Part shown: positions 60,151 through 64,000 of the stretch, piece after piece
Layout: each line of letters opens with the position of its first letter
Numbering within the stretch: position 1 is the stretch's first letter
Assembly (NCBI GenBank): GCA_964444825.1
Contig: CAYUIS010000002.1
Location: 1 to 64,000 of the forward strand
From: CAYUIS01 sp964444825
GTDB taxonomy: Bacteria; Chloroflexota; Anaerolineae; B4-G1
DNA length: 64,000 bases
Direction of reading: 5' to 3'
Translations under genes and position numbers: made by a program
Notes under the pieces: generated by a model
Seen by the model: only the letters and a program-made list of their open reading frames with translations
Databases searched by the model: none
What the model was told of the DNA's origin: nothing

Positions 60151-61815
60151 ATGCGAAACGACGACCTCAATGAAGCGCTTGGAGACTGGGAACGCACCTC
60201 GTTGCAGCAGACCCTCGATCAGCATCCCGAACGATATGACGAGTTCATCACCACCTCTGGCGACCCGGTCAACCGCCTGTACACGCCCCTGGACTGTGAG
60301 CGCGCCTACCTGGATGGCCTCGGGTTTCCTGGGGAGTATCCCTTCACGCGAGGCGTCCACCCCACGATGTTTCGCGGACGACTGTGGACCATGCGCATGT
60401 TCGCCGGCTTTGGCACCGCCGAGGAGACCAACGCTCGCTTCAAGTATCTGCTGGAACAGGGACAGACCGGCCTTTCCGTCGCCTTCGACCTGCCCACGTT
60501 GATGGGATACGACTCCGATTCTCCCGAGGCAGAGGGAGAGTTCGGCAAGTGTGGGGTTGCCGTCTCATCTCTGCGCGATATGGAGGTTCTCTTCGACGGT
60601 ATTCCCCTGGACAAGGTCACCACCTCGATGACCATCAACTCGCCGGCGGCCATCATCTGGGCTATGTACATTGCCGCCGCCGAGAAACAGGGCGTGCCTA
60701 AACGACAGCTCGGTGGCACCACCCAGAACGATATCCTCAAAGAGTATATCGCTCAGAAGGAGTACATTTTCCCCCCTCAACCCTCCATGAGGCTGGTCAC
60801 CGACACGATCGAGTATGGCACCCAGCACCTGCCCCTGTGGAATACGATTTCCATCTCCGGCTACCACATCCGCGAGGCTGGGTCGACGGCCGCTCAGGAA
60901 CTGGCCTTTACGCTGGGCGACGGGATCGAATACGTCCGCTGGGCGCTGGACCGGGGGCTGGATATCGATGCCTTTGCGCCACGTCTCTCGTTTTTCTTCA
61001 ACTGTCACAACGACTTTTTGGAGGAAATCGCCAAGTTCCGTGCTGCCCGCCGCATCTGGGGCCGCGAGATGCGCGAGACTTTTGGCGCAAAGAACCCCCG
61101 CTCGTGGTGGCTGCGCTTCCACACCCAGACCGCAGGCTGTTCGCTCACCGCACAGCAGCCTGAGATCAACGTCGTGCGGGTGGCCATACAGGCGCTGGCC
61201 GCAGTCCTCGGTGGCACTCAATCCTTGCACACCAACAGCCTGGACGAGGCGTTGGCCCTCCCCAGCGAGCGCGCCGTCACCATCGCGTTGCGCACCCAGC
61301 AGATCATCGCCCACGAGTCCGGCGTCACCAACACGGTGGATCCCCTGGGAGGCGCGTATGCGGTGGAAGCCCTCACCGACAGAATAGAACAGCAAGCGTA
61401 CGACTATTTTGAGCGAATCGAAGCCCTGGGCGGCGTGATCCCGGCCATTGAGACCGGCTTCTTCCAGCAGGAGATCGCCGATGCCGCCTATCGCTACCAA
61501 CGCGAGATCGACGGGCAGCGACGCCTCGTCGTCGGATTGAATGACTTTGTGGCAGATGAACCCCTCCGCGTCCCACTGCTGGAGATGGACCCGCGGGGAT
61601 TTGAGACCCAGTGCGACCGGTTGATCCAGGTGCGGGAGGAGCGGGACAGCGGGGCCGTAGGCCAGGCGCTCGATCGACTGCGCATCGCGGCTCAGTCCAC
61701 CGAGAACACGATGCCCCACATCCTGGACGCCGTGTGCGCGTACGCGACGCTCCAGGAGATTATGGACGTGTTCCGAGAGGTGTTTGGTCTGTACCGAGAG
61801 TCGACGATCTTGTAG
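60151..61815 (+). CDS. B12-dependent acyl-CoA mutase large subunit, isobutyryl-CoA-mutase-like
   Basis: 554 residues: only the substrate-binding TIM barrel, without the C-terminal B12 domain, so it needs a separate small subunit not present here. Family blocks: YPFTRGVHPTMFRGRLWTMR, GLSVAFDLPTLMGYDSDSPE, TTSMTINSPAAIIWAMYIAA, GGTTQNDILKEYIAQKEYIF, PPQPSMRLV, GYHIREAGSTAAQELAFTLG, and AGCSLTAQQPEINVVRVAIQ. Methylmalonyl-CoA mutase holds its substrate carboxylate with Tyr (RQYAGF) and Arg (VRN); here these positions are Phe84 (MRMFAGF) and Gln202 (IAQKEYI), the pair found in isobutyryl-CoA mutase. A general annotation as methylmalonyl-CoA mutase would be misleading. It would interconvert isobutyryl-CoA and butyryl-CoA. 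Confidence is high for family, moderate for substrate. Confidence 0.92.
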   Translation: MRNDDLNEALGDWERTSLQQTLDQHPERYDEFITTSGDPVNRLYTPLDCERAYLDGLGFPGEYPFTRGVHPTMFRGRLWTMRMFAGFGTAEETNARFKYLLEQGQTGLSVAFDLPTLMGYDSDSPEAEGEFGKCGVAVSSLRDMEVLFDGIPLDKVTTSMTINSPAAIIWAMYIAAAEKQGVPKRQLGGTTQNDILKEYIAQKEYIFPPQPSMRLVTDTIEYGTQHLPLWNTISISGYHIREAGSTAAQELAFTLGDGIEYVRWALDRGLDIDAFAPRLSFFFNCHNDFLEEIAKFRAARRIWGREMRETFGAKNPRSWWLRFHTQTAGCSLTAQQPEINVVRVAIQALAAVLGGTQSLHTNSLDEALALPSERAVTIALRTQQIIAHESGVTNTVDPLGGAYAVEALTDRIEQQAYDYFERIEALGGVIPAIETGFFQQEIADAAYRYQREIDGQRRLVVGLNDFVADEPLRVPLLEMDPRGFETQCDRLIQVREERDSGAVGQALDRLRIAAQSTENTMPHILDAVCAYATLQEIMDVFREVFGLYRESTIL

Positions 61816-61840
61816 GACCGCCCGTCTGCACGGTGTTGAG

Positions 61841-61893
61841 AACCAGACGCCACCTGCACAGTTGCGTCTGCATACTGGTGGAGGCGTCTGGTT
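61841..61893. terminator. Bidirectional terminator between convergent genes
   Basis: AACCAGACGCC (61841-61851) and its exact complement (61883-61893), followed by TCGTCTTT on the plus strand. It lies between the mutase gene (plus) and the phosphofructokinase gene (minus). Confidence 0.65.
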
Positions 61894-61907
61894 TCGTCTT
61901 TCCCAGG

Positions 61908-62879
61908 TCACTTTTCCATAATATCGGCCAGCTCAAGCAGTTCCGGGTTCAGTTGTTTGTCGAAGGCGACTGCTTCCTCCAACGGCGTCAGCACGATGGA
62001 GCTCCTCACCCAGCCGATCATGTTGCCCCCATTCCCCGCTTTCAACTCACGGACCGCGGCCACGCCCAGTCGAGTCGCCAGCAGGCGATCGAAGGCGCTG
62101 GCCGCACCACCCCGCTGTACGTGCCCCAACTGTGTGACCCGCACCGAAAAACCTAGCTCATCCTGCCGCTCGCGCAGATGCTGGGCCAGGTCCTGTGTCC
62201 CCGGCTGCCATCCCTCGGCGACGATGAAAATACAGTGAGCCTTACCTCTGATGTAGGCATCCTCGATTATGGCCACGATCTCTTCGAAGGTCGTCTCGAT
62301 CTCCGGACACAGCACCATCTCGGCCCCGCCGGCGATGCCACTCACGATCGCCAGATAGCCCGAGTGACGTCCCATGGTCTCAATGATAAAGGCTCGATTG
62401 TGGGAGGAGGCCGTGTCCTTGATCTTGTCGACGGCATCCAGGATCGTGTTCAGCGCCGTATCTACGCCGATGGAGATGTCGGTACCGTTGACGTCGTTGT
62501 CGATGGTGCTCGGGATGCCGACAGTGGGAAAACCGAGACGCCACAGCTCCATCGCCCCCGACAAGGACCCATTTCCACCGATGACGACCAGGCCGTCGAT
62601 GCCGAACCGGTTGAGGCTCCGGAGTGCCTTCTTTCGTCCGAGAGCTTCGTAGAACTCGAGACAACGGGCCGTGCCCAGGATCGTCCCGCCACGCCCGATG
62701 ATACCGCCCACCGAACGGGCGTCCATTTCGTCGATCTCGCCATCCACCAACCCAGCGTAACCTCGACGGATGCCCATCACCTCGAGACCCAGATGGAGTC
62801 CGGTGCGCACTACGGCCCGGATGCACGGATTGAGCCCGGGGTTGTCACCGCCACTGGTCAACACACCTATACGCTTCAT
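61908..62879 (-). CDS. pfkA: 6-phosphofructokinase, ATP-type group with altered metal motif
   Basis: 323 residues. It phosphorylates fructose 6-phosphate at C1, the committing step of glycolysis. Seen: GVLTSGGDNPGLNPCIRAVV (nucleotide loop), GIRRGYAGLVDGE, catalytic TIDNDVNGTD (PSTIDND), ETMGRHSGYLA (Arg for substrate), and VTQLGHVQRGG. The GGDGS motif is GGNGS here: Asn replaces the Mg-binding Asp, while the Gly that follows keeps the ATP-type pattern rather than the PPi-type GGDD. Length matches bacterial PfkA. It is on the minus strand next to a second, PPi-like paralogue. Confidence 0.93.
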   Translation of the reverse strand: MKRIGVLTSGGDNPGLNPCIRAVVRTGLHLGLEVMGIRRGYAGLVDGEIDEMDARSVGGIIGRGGTILGTARCLEFYEALGRKKALRSLNRFGIDGLVVIGGNGSLSGAMELWRLGFPTVGIPSTIDNDVNGTDISIGVDTALNTILDAVDKIKDTASSHNRAFIIETMGRHSGYLAIVSGIAGGAEMVLCPEIETTFEEIVAIIEDAYIRGKAHCIFIVAEGWQPGTQDLAQHLRERQDELGFSVRVTQLGHVQRGGAASAFDRLLATRLGVAAVRELKAGNGGNMIGWVRSSIVLTPLEEAVAFDKQLNPELLELADIMEK

Positions 62880-62895
62880 TGTTATCCTCCTCGTG

Positions 62896-62928
62896 AGACC
62901 CTAAAGGTTTTGAAAACCTTTAGGGTCT
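62896..62928. terminator. Perfect hairpin, family 3 repeat
   Basis: AGACCCTAAAGGTTTT (62896-62911), one base, then the exact complement (62913-62928). It lies between the two phosphofructokinase genes. A T run follows on the plus strand only, whereas the genes are on the minus strand. Its arms match 49218-49309. Confidence 0.75.
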
Positions 62929-62940
62929 TTTCCTCGTGAT

Positions 62941-64000
62941 CTAGTACAGGAACATCGGCTTGCCCAAAACGTGCCACACCTTGGGGCGATAGTTGTCCAC
63001 GTCGTATAGCGCCCGCACGTCGACTTGCTTCACCCCCAGCGTGGGAGACTCGGCCGAGACGTCCGTATAGCGCCCGTCCCGCAGCGCCACCATCCGGCCC
63101 GTCTTCCCAATGGCAAGCAGATCCAATGCCGTGTTAGCATAGTTCACGGCCACCATCGTGTCTAGCGCATCGGGTGCTCCCGAGCGCATCAGATACGCCA
63201 GTTCTTGACACATCGTCTTCGAACCGGTAATACGCTCCAGTTTCTGGGCCGTGACAGCGCCGATGCCACCCAGCTTCTTGTGTCCATAGGAATCAGCAAT
63301 ACCTGCCTGAACGACCTCTCCCTCAACCTCGTGAGCGCCCTCCGAAATGGTCAGGATGGCGTAGCGACTGGGGTTAGCCGCCTTGTCCGCCATCAGCAGG
63401 CCGGCCAGCCGCTCAATATCAAAGGAAACCTCGGATATGATGGCTCGATCTGCACCGGACAGGTAGGCCGCGATGAGAGAGGTCTCTCCCGAGTGTCGCC
63501 CGAACAGCTCGATCACGCCGATGCGCTCGTGAGAGGCAGCCGTGGAGCGCAACTGGTGAATAAAGTAGACGCTTCGCGTGACGGCCGTGGAAAACCCGAT
63601 ACAAAAGTCGGTTCCGAACACATCGTTGTCCATCGTCTTTGGAATGCTGATGACGGGAAAGCCCTCGCGATGAATGCGGGCCGCGTATCCCAGGGTATCC
63701 TCTCCGCCTATGGGGATCAACACGTCCACTCCTAGGTGTTCCAGCGCCCTCAACACGTGGTCCGTAAAGTCTAGCAATTCGCCGCCGTCCAGTTGCCGGG
63801 CACCCCCGGCATCCAGAAAACCAGGGATCTGCGAGGGCCGCACACGGCTCGGATTGGTGCGGGAGGTGTGCAGGAACGTACCACCAGTCCGGTCTATGGT
63901 ACGCACCACAAGGCCGTCAAGCGGCATCGTACACTCCGGGTGGGTGCTAGGGTCGTCAGGATTGTAGAACAGCAGGCCGCGCCAACCTCGGCGGATGCCG
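62941..64000 (-). CDS. Phosphofructokinase paralogue, PPi-type motifs, N-terminus beyond the window
   Basis: The frame continues past the ATG at 63927 to the window edge, reading GIRRGWRGLLFYNPDDPSTH, which is the GI-x-x-G-x-x-GL block of the family; only about 20-30 N-terminal residues should be missing. Seen: IPIGGEDTLGYA (GGED at the metal and phosphate position, the Asp being the PPi-type residue), IPKTMDNDVFGTDF (catalytic TMDND), ELFGRHSGETSL, ISEGAHEVEGE and GIGAVTAQKLERITG. It is probably a PPi-dependent or reversible enzyme, in contrast to the ATP-type paralogue next door. The C-terminus (VDNYRPKVWHVLGKPMFLY) is intact. Confidence 0.88.
   Translation of the reverse strand, partial: GIRRGWRGLLFYNPDDPSTHPECTMPLDGLVVRTIDRTGGTFLHTSRTNPSRVRPSQIPGFLDAGGARQLDGGELLDFTDHVLRALEHLGVDVLIPIGGEDTLGYAARIHREGFPVISIPKTMDNDVFGTDFCIGFSTAVTRSVYFIHQLRSTAASHERIGVIELFGRHSGETSLIAAYLSGADRAIISEVSFDIERLAGLLMADKAANPSRYAILTISEGAHEVEGEVVQAGIADSYGHKKLGGIGAVTAQKLERITGSKTMCQELAYLMRSGAPDALDTMVAVNYANTALDLLAIGKTGRMVALRDGRYTDVSAESPTLGVKQVDVRALYDVDNYRPKVWHVLGKPMFLY

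Noticed and set aside
60565..61911. 448-codon minus-strand frame opposite the acyl-CoA mutase
   Set aside because: It lies wholly opposite a clear mutase and has no domain of its own.
1..64000. tRNA, rRNA or classical riboswitch
   Set aside because: I looked for clover-leaf arms and conserved riboswitch cores in the intergenic stretches and saw none; a covariance search could still find a diverged one.

Overview
The window looks like a Chloroflexota chromosome, most plausibly Anaerolineae-like, and probably comes from a draft or metagenome assembly because it holds two 100-N gaps (7517-7616 and 18868-18967). This assignment is inferred from style: secreted proteins ending in a Y-L-P-hydrophobic tail, P/T-rich linkers, an ECF sigma factor paired with a DUF5667-like membrane protein, NarL-type kinases with GAF domains, a soluble-adenylyl-cyclase/AAA/TPR protein and a DUF3160 lipoprotein. 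No rRNA or tRNA gene was seen.

Layout. 1-1.03 kb: partial DDE transposase. 1.1-2.6 kb: secreted seven-blade FG-GAP propeller. 3.0-7.4 kb: sensor kinase, a truncated and an intact NarL-type regulator, and a receiver-like protein. 7.4-20.4 kb: electron-transfer locus with a small exported protein cut by a gap, an Asp-box secreted protein, cytochrome b, Rieske protein, an RsbT-like protein, a six-heme cytochrome, a membrane protein with a zinc ribbon, and a giant cytochrome with at least 50 CxxCH motifs interrupted by the second gap. 20.4-25.7 kb: internally duplicated secreted DUF11 protein, a pseudo-receiver, an ECF sigma factor and its DUF5667 partner. 26.0-40.8 kb: a 3251-residue beta-helix/cadherin-like adhesin and a 1631-residue protein fusing an 18-heme domain to adhesin repeats. 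40.8-42.4 kb: decayed DNA with a subtilase remnant and an AlkZ-related gene.

42.4-50.2 kb: OmpR-type two-component system, tgt, a VCBS-like protein, two lipoproteins and uppP. 50.4-58.7 kb, minus strand: cyclase/AAA/TPR protein and a clostripain-family peptidase. 59.2-64 kb: phosphate-type binding lipoprotein, the large subunit of a B12-dependent acyl-CoA mutase with isobutyryl-CoA-type specificity residues, and two phosphofructokinase paralogues, the last running off the window.

How it may work together (inference): cytochrome b and Rieske would pass electrons from the quinone pool to the six-heme cytochrome and on to the giant cytochrome, with the heme-adhesin as a possible outer contact. 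This reads as a candidate extracellular electron-transfer and attachment system. A matched promoter module (palindrome AGAACTAGTTCT exactly 74 nt before a sigma70-type promoter) sits before both the receiver-like gene at 6951 and the giant adhesin at 25991, suggesting shared control. Three families of short inverted-repeat elements are scattered through the window, two of them inside the cytochrome bc locus.
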